Both the position numbers and the translations under genes were made by a program. The notes under the pieces are model-generated. The model saw only the letters and a program-made list of their open reading frames with translations. It searched no databases and was not told the origin of the DNA. DNA of 64,000 nucleotides from UBA11524 sp965646445 (lineage in GTDB: Bacteria > Bacillota > Clostridia > Christensenellales > Aristaeellaceae), in NCBI GenBank assembly GCA_965646445.1, contig CBFFZW010000010.1:1-64000 (forward strand), given 5' to 3'. Positions 1 through 8,297 of the stretch are shown one piece after another (the stretch's first letter is position 1; each line of letters starts with the position of its first letter).

Positions 1-66
1 CGCACTGGAAACGAGCATCACGAAAGTCAGAGCCAGAGCGGTCGCGAGAGTCAGCTTTTTACGCAT
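1..66 (-). CDS. Secreted protein, N-terminal fragment (signal peptide only)
   Basis: The gene runs off the left edge, and only its first 22 codons are visible. They read MRKKLTLATALALTFVMLVS followed by Ser-Ala, a typical signal peptide with basic residues, then a hydrophobic core and small residues. An AAAGGAGAG ribosome binding site lies about 7 bases before the ATG at 66. It follows the M14-like deacylase gene on the same strand with a 68 bp gap, so it is probably the last visible member of the transport operon. Its function cannot be told; a solute-binding protein is one possibility, inferred only from context. Confidence 0.6.
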   Translation of the reverse strand, partial: MRKKLTLATALALTFVMLVSSA

Positions 67-134
67 GGTTTTCTCTCCTTTTTTCCGTTCGTCTTGGGTC
101 TCAACCATTCATTCGTAGCCGTTTGAATTGAACC

Positions 135-1307
135 TTAGATCTCAAACACCAGGGCAGGATCAGCCGTCTCGGGATTGTGCAGGAAGGCACCGCAGTCCTT
201 CTCCATCAGCTCTTCGTAGGTGGGCCAGGACACCTCGATCTGCTTGGTGGGATCCATGGCCATCATCCAGTTGATGACCTCCAGAGCACCGGAGAGGTGA
301 CGGCCAACGCGGTAGCGGATGGGGGAACCGAAGTCGTCGTTGTAGTCCACATAGGTCAGACCATGCTCGGCGGCGGTGTTGAGGAACTCATCCTTGCCTT
401 CGGTCTGCAGGGTGGGCGTCATGGGGCCAACGATCCAGTCGGTGAAGGGCTGGGGGGTCTCCATCAGCACGGCCAGGGTGTCGCTGAAGTCGCCCCACTC
501 ACGATGGGACAGGCCGCGCAGGTTCTTCGGGGAAGCCTCACACTTCATGTAGAAGCGATCCGCGGACAGGCTCATGGAAGCCATCATCGCCATGTCCAGG
601 GCGCGGTCATGGGCCACATAGGTTTCCACAACGGGGTACATGACAGCCGCCTCATGGCAGTCGATGGCCATGTCGACCTTCTCGTTGCGGATGATCTCCA
701 TGATGCCGTAGCACACGCGCTCGATCAGCATGCCGTTCTCACGGCCGGGATAGCCGCGGTTGACGTTGCGGATGTCCTGATAGGTCAGCTGAACGTTGGA
801 GGGATAGTGCACATAGGTGAAGGGATCCGGCCAGGAATCCAGGGGATTGGCCCAGCGGTCGCCGTTCTTGTACTTCACGGTGCCCCAGTCCGTCTCCACC
901 TCGTACCAGGAGGGATAGGCGTTGCCCAGCATGCCCGTGGTGGTGGCGCTGCGGTTGGCCTGGGGGATGATAATCATCCGGCCCTTTGTCACCTTCACGT
1001 TCTCCAGCAGAACATAGGCGGACAGGCTGGCGGCGGGCTCATAGGGATGGGTGCCGCCAACGTAGAGGACGGTAGCGCCTTCCACGCCGGAATCATAGAA
1101 GAAGACGGGGGTATCGCCGAAGGTACCCTTCAGGCTGGGCACCCACTCGCTGAGCATCCGCATCTCCGTCAGGCCCTCGGCGGCGACGACGGTTTCCTTG
1201 GTATGCCGGTGCGTGTAGAAGTCAATACTGGCCACGCCTGCCAGAACAAGCGCTAAAACCAGCACGAGGATCTTTGTCAGACCGCTCTTTCCGATTTTCT
1301 GAGTCAT
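135..1307 (-). CDS. Membrane-anchored M14-like (succinylglutamate desuccinylase/aspartoacylase type) deacylase or peptidase
   Basis: A 390-residue protein with an N-terminal hydrophobic segment (about residues 12-27), so it is exported or anchored. Residues about 84-91 read GGTHPYEP, which matches the zinc-binding G-x-H-x-x-E region of the AstE/AspA branch of M14 metallopeptidases. A later DCHEA motif (around residue 217) gives the second metal histidine. Known relatives hydrolyse an amide bond of an N-acyl amino acid or a peptide; the substrate here is unknown. The ATG is preceded by AGGAGGAGAGG. It is the last gene of a run with the 57-residue membrane protein, the large permease and the secreted 203-residue protein. 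I infer that it processes the compound that this transporter handles, outside the membrane. Confidence 0.75.
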   Translation of the reverse strand: MTQKIGKSGLTKILVLVLALVLAGVASIDFYTHRHTKETVVAAEGLTEMRMLSEWVPSLKGTFGDTPVFFYDSGVEGATVLYVGGTHPYEPAASLSAYVLLENVKVTKGRMIIIPQANRSATTTGMLGNAYPSWYEVETDWGTVKYKNGDRWANPLDSWPDPFTYVHYPSNVQLTYQDIRNVNRGYPGRENGMLIERVCYGIMEIIRNEKVDMAIDCHEAAVMYPVVETYVAHDRALDMAMMASMSLSADRFYMKCEASPKNLRGLSHREWGDFSDTLAVLMETPQPFTDWIVGPMTPTLQTEGKDEFLNTAAEHGLTYVDYNDDFGSPIRYRVGRHLSGALEVINWMMAMDPTKQIEVSWPTYEELMEKDCGAFLHNPETADPALVFEI

Positions 1308-1322
1308 GTTCCTCTCCTCCTA

Positions 1323-1496
1323 TTACTTGATCTGCAGAATGCGCAGGAGAAACGGGAGCAGGCAGTAGGCGTAAATGATGTCGTTCACGATACCCTTGTT
1401 CTTTTCCCGCTTGAACAGATGCTTAACCAGAAAGAAGCAAGTAACTGCCGCGAAAGCCATATAGATCCAGTGGATCACGTCTTGCAGAAAGACCAT
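1323..1496 (-). CDS. Small membrane protein (57 residues) of the transport operon
   Basis: A short open frame between the permease and the M14-like gene. It begins MVFLQDVIHWIYMAFAAV, continues with a hydrophobic stretch, a basic cytoplasmic-type loop (KHLFKREKNKG) and a second hydrophobic stretch ending LLRILQIK. Two membrane segments with a positively charged loop between them are likely. AAAGGAG sits 7-8 bases before the ATG. The stop is followed at once by the next ribosome binding site, so the gene is packed into the operon. No family was recognised. By position it could be the small partner subunit of the large permease, as DctQ is for DctM, but it is much shorter than DctQ and this is inference. 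Confidence 0.7.
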   Translation of the reverse strand: MVFLQDVIHWIYMAFAAVTCFFLVKHLFKREKNKGIVNDIIYAYCLLPFLLRILQIK

Positions 1497-1511
1497 ACCG
1501 CTTCTCCTTTC

Positions 1512-2816
1512 TTAGATGAGGAATGTGAAGAAATTGGGCCAGATCATCATCGACAGAGCAATCAGCCCCAGCACCAGGCAGGGCACAAGCACCGCCAGGA
1601 GGAAGGACGTATACTTGCCCTCATAGCCCACAGCCTCAATGGCCAGACGGCCCGTGATACGGGACGGGGGCAGGCAGTCGCCGATGGGGAACATCAGGCT
1701 CAGAGCCACCGCGACGATCTTGGGATCAAAGCCCATGGAGTTGAACAGGAAGATCAGCGGAGCGCCGAACACAACCGCGCTGCCGTAGTTCAGGGCGCCC
1801 TGCAGGAAGGGAGCGACGAACAGCACGGTGATGTAGATCCAGATCACGGGCAGGGTGATGAAGGTGATGCCGATCAGGCCCTTGACGCCGGAGGCGGACA
1901 TGGCGTTCTGCAGCATACCCACGCTCAGCACGGTGGCGATCAGGGGGAAGATCTGCTCGAAGGTGTTGTTCAGCACCTTGCCGTAGTCCTTCAGCTTCAT
2001 CTTCTTGGGGTTGCAGATGACGGCGGCCACAGCGGCCAGCGCGAACATCAGCGGCAGGCCCAGAACGGGGATAGAATGGGCCGCGAAGTTGGACAGCAGG
2101 AACAGCGCAATCAGCACCACCAGGGGGGTCAGGATGCGCCACCAGCTCATCTTCTCGCCTTCCTCAGGCAGGCTGGCCAGGATCTCTTCCTTGCTCTGGC
2201 GCTTGGTACCCCAGCCCAGGAAGATGATGGTGAAGATGGAGACGATGACCAGCGGCGCCAGCAGCGGCAGGTCGAAGCCCACATAGGGGATATCGGCGCC
2301 GGAAGCGATCATCATGGCCCACAGGTTCACAGGCGGGCACGCGGCGCTCATGATGGCGAACATAAAAACAAAAGCGGCGGTCTTCTTCTTGGACAGACCC
2401 ATGGCGCCGACCACGGTGGCCACCATGGAGCCAAGCACAAAGATGGAGATGCTGCCCGCGCCGGTCAGCGCGCCGGGGATCAGCATGAACAGACCCATGA
2501 AAGCCAGCAGAATCCACTTGCTGTTGAAGCGGCTCACCAGACGGCGGGTAATGCTGGTGATGGCGCCGGAGGCGGAGTACAGGCTCACGAACACCGACGC
2601 GGTGATGAACAGAATGGCGATATCCAGGTTGACGAACAGGCCTTCCACCAGGATACCGGCGAAATTGGTTGTCCAGCCAAAGCACACAGCGCCCAGCACG
2701 CCCACCACAGCCGTGATGGCCAGGGAAATATCAGGCGACTTGAGGAATTTGGTGCTCAGGATGAATGCTGCCACCATAGCAACAAGAATGATCGATGTAC
2801 TTAAGTACAAGGACAT
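1512..2816 (-). CDS. Large permease of the ion transporter/TRAP-DctM-like type
   Basis: A 434-residue, very hydrophobic protein with about 11-12 predicted membrane segments arranged as two halves. Each half holds a re-entrant-type motif: GAGSISIFVLGS with a following CPPVN in the first, and LNYGSAVVFGAP with a following DCLPPSR in the second. This two-fold arrangement is known from the ion transporter superfamily (DctM, CitM, SLC13 relatives), which moves carboxylates with sodium or protons. The start at 2816 was chosen over an ATG 57 bases upstream because AAGGAGGG lies 8 bases before it. It sits between a secreted binding-like protein gene and a 57-residue membrane protein gene. Substrate unknown; an N-acyl amino acid or similar carboxylate would fit the adjacent deacylase. 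Confidence 0.75.
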   Translation of the reverse strand: MSLYLSTSIILVAMVAAFILSTKFLKSPDISLAITAVVGVLGAVCFGWTTNFAGILVEGLFVNLDIAILFITASVFVSLYSASGAITSITRRLVSRFNSKWILLAFMGLFMLIPGALTGAGSISIFVLGSMVATVVGAMGLSKKKTAAFVFMFAIMSAACPPVNLWAMMIASGADIPYVGFDLPLLAPLVIVSIFTIIFLGWGTKRQSKEEILASLPEEGEKMSWWRILTPLVVLIALFLLSNFAAHSIPVLGLPLMFALAAVAAVICNPKKMKLKDYGKVLNNTFEQIFPLIATVLSVGMLQNAMSASGVKGLIGITFITLPVIWIYITVLFVAPFLQGALNYGSAVVFGAPLIFLFNSMGFDPKIVAVALSLMFPIGDCLPPSRITGRLAIEAVGYEGKYTSFLLAVLVPCLVLGLIALSMMIWPNFFTFLI

Positions 2817-2914
2817 GAACGTTGCCCTCCTTACCTTGCATGATTTGTTTAATCGCCGGGCGGCGGAGCGCAAAGCGGCGCTTTACGCTCCCCTCCGTCC
2901 GGTAGGAAAGCGAC

Positions 2915-3526
2915 TTACTCAGCGGTCTCCTTGGCAAACGCCTGCTGAATCACAGAGATGAAGTCCATGGAGTTGTCCAGGATGGTCAGCGGCACACCGT
3001 ACTCTTCCTTGATCTTGTCGAAGCGGCCGTCGGTGTTGGCGTCGGTGACAACGATCATCCAGGAAGCCAGGGGGCACACGGCGTCGATGCAGCGCTCGTT
3101 GGCGTTGGTGGGAGAGGTGGAACGCTTATCCTTCTCCAGCAGCACGGCGATGACGGGAACTTCCTTCTCGTTGGCGCGGGCCATGACCTCGTTCACGCGG
3201 GCGATTTCCTCATCAATGGTGATGCCGGTGGCGCCCAGGCCCTTGTCGGTGGAGCCGATCACGATGACGATGGCGCCGTAGTCGCGCTCGTCCACGTCAG
3301 CGGCGTAGGGAACGTCCACATAGAAGTAGTCTTCCTGATCCACCAGCGTGCCGGCGCGGCTGACGAGCAGGTTGCCCATCTTGCCGCCAGGGCCCTGGCC
3401 GGCGTTGGTAATCATAAACGGCGTCTTGCAGGGCACAACCGCGTCACCGGAGATCTCGGCAAGCGCAACGGCGGAAACACTCAGAACAACACACAGGGCA
3501 AGGACGAGACTGATGATCTTCTTCAT
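2915..3526 (-). CDS. Secreted 203-residue protein, possible DUF6305-type binding protein
   Basis: The N-terminus (MKKIISLVLALCVVLSVSAV, ending ALAE) is a clear signal peptide. The mature part has a TNAGQGPGG motif near residue 41, an alternating hydrophobic pattern ending in VIVIGSTDKG, and VPVIAVLLEKD, suggesting a small Rossmann-like alpha/beta domain. It resembles what I recall of the DUF6305 family, but I cannot confirm this. AAGGAG precedes the ATG. It is the first gene of the operon with the large permease, the small membrane protein and the M14-like deacylase. A periplasmic-type solute receptor for the permease is a reasonable inference; it is about two thirds the length of a normal DctP protein. 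Confidence 0.7.
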   Translation of the reverse strand: MKKIISLVLALCVVLSVSAVALAEISGDAVVPCKTPFMITNAGQGPGGKMGNLLVSRAGTLVDQEDYFYVDVPYAADVDERDYGAIVIVIGSTDKGLGATGITIDEEIARVNEVMARANEKEVPVIAVLLEKDKRSTSPTNANERCIDAVCPLASWMIVVTDANTDGRFDKIKEEYGVPLTILDNSMDFISVIQQAFAKETAE

Positions 3527-3863
3527 TGTACGATACTCCTTCTTCCATATAATAGAGGATCCTTAGGGATTCCAGCCGACCAGGCACTCGAAACTAAATA
3601 GAACATATGCGTGCAGCACTCATGCACCGTCAACCTTCCCCCCCTTTCTTATGCTATTCACCATCAGGGATGCGCACGCTCATCCCTGTATAGCCACTGT
3701 TATATGGATATTTTACAATCTTATGCGATAAATGTACAATAATGTCGTTTTGTAGCGCTATAAAAAAAATCTATACTGAATATTTTGAAAACCGCGCCAG
3801 GCCCGCCCTTTTATGCTATACTGATAATGGCATATTTTTTACTGACATTTTTGAGGTACACAA
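3527..3863. promoter_or_regulatory. Divergent control region between transport operon and LysR gene
   Basis: This 337 bp gene-free stretch separates the permease operon (minus) from the LysR-type regulator (plus). It is AT-rich from about 3690 to 3850. A perfect 8 bp inverted repeat, CAGGGATG and CATCCCTG with 8 bases between, lies at 3665-3688 and is a candidate operator. A TATACT box near 3818 could be the -10 of the regulator gene, but no convincing -35 was found. LysR-type proteins usually control the divergent operon next to them, so this region is probably the control point. Confidence 0.45.
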
Positions 3864-4706
3864 ATGATTAACAGCCATCTTTGGGAAATCCTTGTGGCCT
3901 TTCACCAGTGCGGCACGCTCAGCGCGGTGGCTGAGAAGCTGTATGTGTCCCAGCCGTCGCTTTCCGCGTCCATGAAGCAGCTGGAAAAAGACCTGGGTGT
4001 AACCCTGTTTGATCGAACCAAAAACCGCATCCAGCTCAATGAGGTAGGCCTGGAGGCCGTCCGCCTGGCGGAAAATCTTCTCAAGCAGGAGAAGACCATC
4101 ATCCGCCAGCTGCAGGAGATGTCCTGGCGGCTGCGCACCATCACCGTGGCCTCCTATGTCTCCGGCCTGCGCAAGGATCTGGTAGAGCGGCTGAGCGCCA
4201 TGTATCCCGACAGGTCCATCACCTCGGAGCATGTGTCCAGCGAAATGCTCCCCCTGGGGCTCCTTCAGGGGCGCTTCGACTATGTTATCAGCGAATACCA
4301 AATTGACGAGCCCGGGGTCATCTGTGTCCCTTACAAAAAGGACAGGCTGTTGGTACGGCTGCACAAAAGCGATGAGCTGGCGGACCGCACCGCGCTCTCC
4401 TACCACGATCTGCTGGACAGCAAGCTCCTGGTGTGGACCATGAGCGGCTTCTGGGCCTCCTACATCCGCAAGCATTTTGGCGACAGGCTTCAGCTGGTTT
4501 TCGTCAACGAGGAGCGGGAATATCAGGATCTGCTCTGGGCCTTCCACATGCGCTCCTTCATCCTTGAAACGAACATCTCCAAGCATGAGGTGCCGTCCGA
4601 TTCCCTGTATGTTCCGCTGATTGACGAGGACACCGAGGTTTCCTTCTATCTTTGCTGCATGGAGAAGAACGAGCATCTGCTGCCCAAGCTGCTGGAAAGA
4701 TGCTGA
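3864..4706 (+). CDS. LysR-family transcriptional regulator
   Basis: A 280-residue protein. Residues 4-62 form a LysR-type winged helix-turn-helix: GTLSAVAEKLYVSQPSLSAS is the recognition helix region, followed by LEKDLGVTLFDR. The rest is an effector-binding domain of the periplasmic-binding-protein fold. The length is slightly below the usual 290-310. The ATG is preceded only by a weak GAGG. The gene is divergent from the transport operon and probably regulates it in response to the transported compound. Downstream lies a strong hairpin that belongs to a repeat unit (4761-4962). Confidence 0.88.
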   Translation: MINSHLWEILVAFHQCGTLSAVAEKLYVSQPSLSASMKQLEKDLGVTLFDRTKNRIQLNEVGLEAVRLAENLLKQEKTIIRQLQEMSWRLRTITVASYVSGLRKDLVERLSAMYPDRSITSEHVSSEMLPLGLLQGRFDYVISEYQIDEPGVICVPYKKDRLLVRLHKSDELADRTALSYHDLLDSKLLVWTMSGFWASYIRKHFGDRLQLVFVNEEREYQDLLWAFHMRSFILETNISKHEVPSDSLYVPLIDEDTEVSFYLCCMEKNEHLLPKLLERC

Positions 4707-4760
4707 CATCAAGGGGCGCCGTCTTTCGGCTTTTGCCGGGCGACAGCGCCCCCAGGGTGT

Positions 4761-4962
4761 CAAAAAAGTGGCTATGCCACTTTTTTGAGGAGGCTTCGCC
4801 CCATTTTTGTGCACTCACTCACTGGTCGAATGGCTACGCCATTCTCCCGGCCGTTCGTTCGTGTAAGGAGGCTTTTTCTACCGAAAAAGCGCGAAAGCCA
4901 CCGCACATGTCGCTGGCTTTCGATCAAAAGTCAGAGGGCCTGCGGGCCCTCCGACACCTCCC
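4761..4962 (-). repeat. Structured intergenic repeat, copy 1 (about 200 bp)
   Basis: Read on the minus strand, this stretch aligns along its whole length with 7009-7188 on the plus strand. Shared blocks include GGTCGAATGG-type stems, the 16-base run CCAGTGAGTGAGTGCA (4810-4825 on the opposite strand) and CTTACACGA. It folds into a series of hairpins: a GGGCC stem, GAAAGCCA/TGGCTTTC, CTTTTTC/GAAAAAG, GAATGGC/GCCATTC, and the end hairpin at 4761-4787. Where the two copies differ inside stems, both sides change together. It holds no gene. The end hairpin followed by T residues could also serve as a terminator of the LysR gene. Confidence 0.8.
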
Positions 4963-4968
4963 AGGGCG

Positions 4969-5982
4969 TTACAGAAGCGCGTCAAACTGGCGGATGTTCG
5001 CAGCCTCCCGCTTCAGCTCCCCCGCCTGCTCCCGCTTGATGATCTCAACAATCTTGTCATTGATGGGGGTGGGGACGCCCAGCTTCCGGCCATAGTCGCA
5101 CACCACGCCGTTGATGGCGTCCACCTCGCAGGGCTTGCCGTTTTTCAGATCCTGAAGCATGGACGGCTCGATGGCGCGATGCTTTTTCATGGCGATGGGC
5201 ATCAGGAGCATACCGATGGCTCGCTTGATGGCGCCCTTGTAGTAGAACAGCTTGGTAATATCCTTGCCCTGAACAGGCGCGAAGGTCACGCCCGCCGCGT
5301 GGCCGACGTCGATGCACTCCTTCATGCAGCGGATGGCCACCTTCCGGGCGTCTTTGTTCTCCGACACATCCCCGAAGACGCCGCCGACCACCGTGCCAAG
5401 CCCGGAGAAGGTGGCGTTGATGAGCAGCTTGGACCAGCGCGCGCCCATCAGGTTGGGCTCCTCATGGACGGGGCACATCTTTTCCAGCAGGCTCTTGACC
5501 GCCGTGTACTGCCTGTCGGAGATGCCCTCCATCCTGCCCATATGGAAGGAAAGGCTGTCCGGCGCGCTGGTCAGCACGCACTCGCCCGGCGCGGACAGGG
5601 TCGCGCCCCACTCCACCACGCAGCCCATGGTGTGGCCGGAGCCCACAATTTCCGCGATGCCCGGCTCAGGCAGGCCGTTCTGCAGGGTTACGATCACGCC
5701 GTCCTCCGACAGGTAATCCCGGAGCATCGTCACGACTTCCGCGTTGTGCAGCTGCTTGGTCAGCAGCAGGATGATGTCGTACTTTCCGCTCATCTGCGCG
5801 GGCGTCATGGCCTTGACGGGAACCGTCATGTCCACCGTGCCGGTAATGCGCGCGCCCTTGGCGTTCAGCGCGTCCACATGGGCCTGGTTGCGGTTAATCA
5901 GGTCGATTTCGCCACCGTTTTGGGTGATGTACGCGCCCAGTACCGTCCCCAGGGAGCCCGCCCCGCAAATCGCACATCTCAT
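4969..5982 (-). CDS. Ketopantoate reductase-family (PanE/ApbA) dehydrogenase
   Basis: A 337-residue protein. Residues 7-12 (GAGSLG) form the NADP-binding glycine motif of a Rossmann fold. The segment around LLTKQLHNAE matches the K-x-x-x region that follows in PanE. LQNGLPEP matches the LQNG motif of PanE relatives, and the C-terminal helical domain includes the usual R-W-S-K-L-L-I-N segment. The family reduces 2-oxo acids such as 2-dehydropantoate with NADPH. The PanB/PanC partners are absent, so a role outside pantothenate synthesis is just as likely. AGGAGGG lies 6 bases before the ATG. The gene sits alone between the two inverted repeat copies together with the deacetylase gene. Confidence 0.8.
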   Translation of the reverse strand: MRCAICGAGSLGTVLGAYITQNGGEIDLINRNQAHVDALNAKGARITGTVDMTVPVKAMTPAQMSGKYDIILLLTKQLHNAEVVTMLRDYLSEDGVIVTLQNGLPEPGIAEIVGSGHTMGCVVEWGATLSAPGECVLTSAPDSLSFHMGRMEGISDRQYTAVKSLLEKMCPVHEEPNLMGARWSKLLINATFSGLGTVVGGVFGDVSENKDARKVAIRCMKECIDVGHAAGVTFAPVQGKDITKLFYYKGAIKRAIGMLLMPIAMKKHRAIEPSMLQDLKNGKPCEVDAINGVVCDYGRKLGVPTPINDKIVEIIKREQAGELKREAANIRQFDALL

Positions 5983-6200
5983 CCGTATCCCTCCTGAATT
6001 GGCTGTGCCAAAAATTTTTCCCTGAAATCATATCACACATGGCGGTCCTCGTAAAGAGCTTTTCGCCCCGTCATCCTTCCTCACCGAAAAAACGCCTCCA
6101 AGGGAACCTTATTCACCTCCCGCGCATCTTACGGATACATCGCGATGCAAGTTGCCGGCGGCAAGGGCCATTGCCCCGGAAGATGAAGGAGATCACCGCC

Positions 6201-6938
6201 ATGCTCAAGCGTTTTTTCCTGCTTGCCGCCATTCTGCTCGTCCTTCCCGCCGCGGCCGGCGCGGTGGAACAGGGCTACACCGTCTTCCACGGGGATCGCG
6301 GCGTTCCCAGCGTCGCCGTCACGGTGGATGACTGCTACAACGCCGACCATGTGGCCGAAATTCTGGACATATGCGAGGCGGAGGAGGTTCCCGTGACCTT
6401 CTTCGTCATCGGTGCCGCGCTGAAGGACGAAGACCGGGCCGTATGGCAGCGCGCCATCGACCTGGGCTGCGAAATCGGGAACCACACCCATAACCACGCC
6501 CGCCTGTCCGACCTGAACGACAGCCGCATCCGCCGTCAGCTGACGCGCGCCGCCGAGCGCTTCAACGAGGTGCTGGGCTGGGACTATACCATGCAGGTCA
6601 TGCGCCCGCCCTACGGCCGGTTGTCGAAGGATCCGAAGAAAAAAAGCGACATGCGGGTAGTGGAGGCCATCGAATCGGCAGGCTACCGCCACGCCGTGCG
6701 CTGGGACATCAGCCAGACCGACCCCGACAAGGCCATCAAGGCCGTGCAGAACGGCAGCATTATGCTCTACCACGCCAACCCCAAGGATGTTCGCTGCCTG
6801 AAAAAGCTGCTGCCCGCCCTCAAGGAGGCCGGTTATACCTGCGTGACCGTCAGCGAGCTGCTGGGGCTGACGGCGGACGAAACGGCCGTTGAGACGGAAG
6901 TCCCTCCGGCGGCATGGGCGGTGGACGACGCGCCGTAA
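6201..6938 (+). CDS. Secreted polysaccharide deacetylase (NodB domain)
   Basis: A 245-residue protein with a signal peptide (LKRFFLLAAILLVLPAAAGA). The NodB motifs are present: TVDDCYN (catalytic and metal aspartates; the first aspartate is in the TVDD form typical of some Clostridia), HTHNH (metal histidines) and RPPYG. Such enzymes remove N- or O-acetyl groups from peptidoglycan, chitin oligomers or xylan outside the cell. The start at 6201 was chosen because AAGGAG lies 9 bases before it and the signal peptide begins there; longer in-frame starts lack both. It diverges from the PanE-like gene and is followed by a repeat-rich gene-free stretch. Confidence 0.85.
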   Translation: MLKRFFLLAAILLVLPAAAGAVEQGYTVFHGDRGVPSVAVTVDDCYNADHVAEILDICEAEEVPVTFFVIGAALKDEDRAVWQRAIDLGCEIGNHTHNHARLSDLNDSRIRRQLTRAAERFNEVLGWDYTMQVMRPPYGRLSKDPKKKSDMRVVEAIESAGYRHAVRWDISQTDPDKAIKAVQNGSIMLYHANPKDVRCLKKLLPALKEAGYTCVTVSELLGLTADETAVETEVPPAAWAVDDAP

Positions 6939-7464
6939 GCGAGGCAAGCCACAAAAAAAGAACAGGCAGCTGTATCTGCCTTCGGACTGTCAAAAAACCT
7001 ATGGGTGGTATCGGAGGGCACACAGGCCCTTCGATTCTACATCGAAAATCGGCGACATGCGCGGCGATTTTCGTGCTTTTTCGTCAGAAAAAGCTTCCTT
7101 ACACGAGCAAACGGCCGGGAGAACGGCAACGCCGTTCGACCAGTGAGTGAGTGCAAAATTCGCCAAAGTGGCTTACGCCACTTTGGCGGATACGCTGAAC
7201 AGGCAGCTGCATCTGCCTGTCCAATAGGGAGAAGCCGAACCGGGTGCCAACTGTCAAAAGCATACGGTTCAGGCGCAGAGGCAGCTCAGTGCGGTGAGCT
7301 TCCCCTGGCACGAGGATAGTTTAGCACTTCTTTTTCGCTTTGAGGCAAAAAAGCCGTGAATTGCGCCTGATGCGGCGCGAATAGCATCAGGCAGATTCTT
7401 TCCTTATATAGACGGCAATCAGCGCCCGGAACCGTTTGTCCCGGTTCCGGGCGCCACATGTTTT
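6939..7464. other. Gene-free stretch with repeats and hairpins
   Basis: No credible gene was found here. The structured repeat copy 2 occupies 7009-7188. It is flanked by two near-identical short direct repeats containing AGGCAGCTG and ATCTGCCT (about 6961-6981 and 7198-7219), each able to form a small hairpin. A long hairpin with 12 bp arms (GCGCCCGGAACC and its complement) lies at about 7422-7453, just beyond the stop of the sugar isomerase gene. It is probably a terminator for that gene and for sequences from the left, though a T tract is present only on the plus strand. Confidence 0.6.
7009..7188 (+). repeat. Structured intergenic repeat, copy 2 (about 180 bp)
   Basis: This is the partner of copy 1 at 4761-4962, in opposite orientation. 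Hairpins in order are GAAAATCG/CGATTTTC around a conserved GCGACATGCGC loop region, CTTTTTC/GAAAAAG, GAACGGC/GCCGTTC, the invariant CCAGTGAGTGAGTGCA run, and an end hairpin CGCCAAAGTGGC/GCCACTTTGGCG at 7161-7188. Relative to copy 1 the first, third and last stems carry paired changes that keep base pairing. This suggests selection on RNA or cruciform structure. Confidence 0.8.
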
Positions 7465-8295
7465 TTATGCCTTCACGCCGTCGCGCACAAGGGTCTCAAT
7501 GCTCATGCGGGCCGACTCCAGGGCGGGGCGCTCCGGGGAATCATCCTGCTCGACGATGAACCACCGGGCGCCGGCGTCGATGGCAGCCTGTTCCACGGCC
7601 TTGGTGTCCTGGCAGCCATGGCCCCAGGGCTTGAACATGAAGGGCTGCTGATCGTCCCGGGCGGCGGGTTCGCTGTCCAGGCCGATGAGGGCGTAGGGGG
7701 GACGGTCGCCCTTCACGCCCACATAGTCCTTCAGGTGGACGACGGGGCAGCGACCGGCGTACTTGGTCAGGTAGCCGCAGGGCTCCACGCCCGCGTACTT
7801 CACCCAGCACACATCCAGCTCGCAGGCCAGCAGCTCCTCCGGGAGCACCTGATAGAGGAAGTCCAGCCCGTACAGGCCGCTGAGGGTGACGAACTCAAAA
7901 TCATGGTTATGGTACAGCAGCTGGATGCCGCCCTGACGGCACAGCTGACCGAAGCGCTGGAACAGCCGCAGCTTGGCCGCGAAGCCGGGAGCGCCGGGGC
8001 GGGTCTGCTCGTCCAGGTAGGGAATGGCGATGTACTTGCAGCCGATGGTCTGATGATAGGCGATGACGCCGAACATATCCGCCTCGATTTCGGCCAGGGG
8101 CACATGGCTGGACACGGCGACCAGGCCGGTCTCCTCCAGCATGGCCTTGACCTGGGCGGCGCTGTGGCCGTAGAAGCCCGCGAATTCCACGCCGTCATAG
8201 CCCATGGTCTTCAGCTGACGCAGCACGCCCAGCAGATCCTGGGCAGCCTCGTTCCGGGCGGAATAAATCTGATACGCGACAGGACGCTTTTCCAT
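7465..8295 (-). CDS. Sugar phosphate isomerase/epimerase (xylose isomerase-like TIM barrel)
   Basis: A 276-residue protein of the AP-endonuclease-2/IolE-like TIM barrel family. Segments supporting this are the strand GYDGVEFAGF, the acidic-histidine motif LLYHNHDFEF (metal ligand region) and CPVVHLKD near the C-terminus. Relatives isomerise or epimerise sugars, keto-inositols or keto-acids in the cytoplasm with a divalent metal. The ATG at 8295 was preferred to a GTG nine bases upstream because AGGAGG lies 10 bases before it. It overlaps or nearly touches the stop of the Gfo/Idh/MocA gene, so the two are translated together and likely act on consecutive intermediates, as in inositol and scyllo-inositol pathways. 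Confidence 0.85.
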   Translation of the reverse strand: MEKRPVAYQIYSARNEAAQDLLGVLRQLKTMGYDGVEFAGFYGHSAAQVKAMLEETGLVAVSSHVPLAEIEADMFGVIAYHQTIGCKYIAIPYLDEQTRPGAPGFAAKLRLFQRFGQLCRQGGIQLLYHNHDFEFVTLSGLYGLDFLYQVLPEELLACELDVCWVKYAGVEPCGYLTKYAGRCPVVHLKDYVGVKGDRPPYALIGLDSEPAARDDQQPFMFKPWGHGCQDTKAVEQAAIDAGARWFIVEQDDSPERPALESARMSIETLVRDGVKA

Positions 8296-8297
8296 GG

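Noticed and set aside
1419..2804. Long plus-strand open frame opposite the permease gene
   Set aside because: It is rich in His, Gln, Asp and Gly, as expected from the antisense of GC-rich coding sequence, has no ribosome binding site or recognisable motif, and lies entirely over a clear membrane protein gene.
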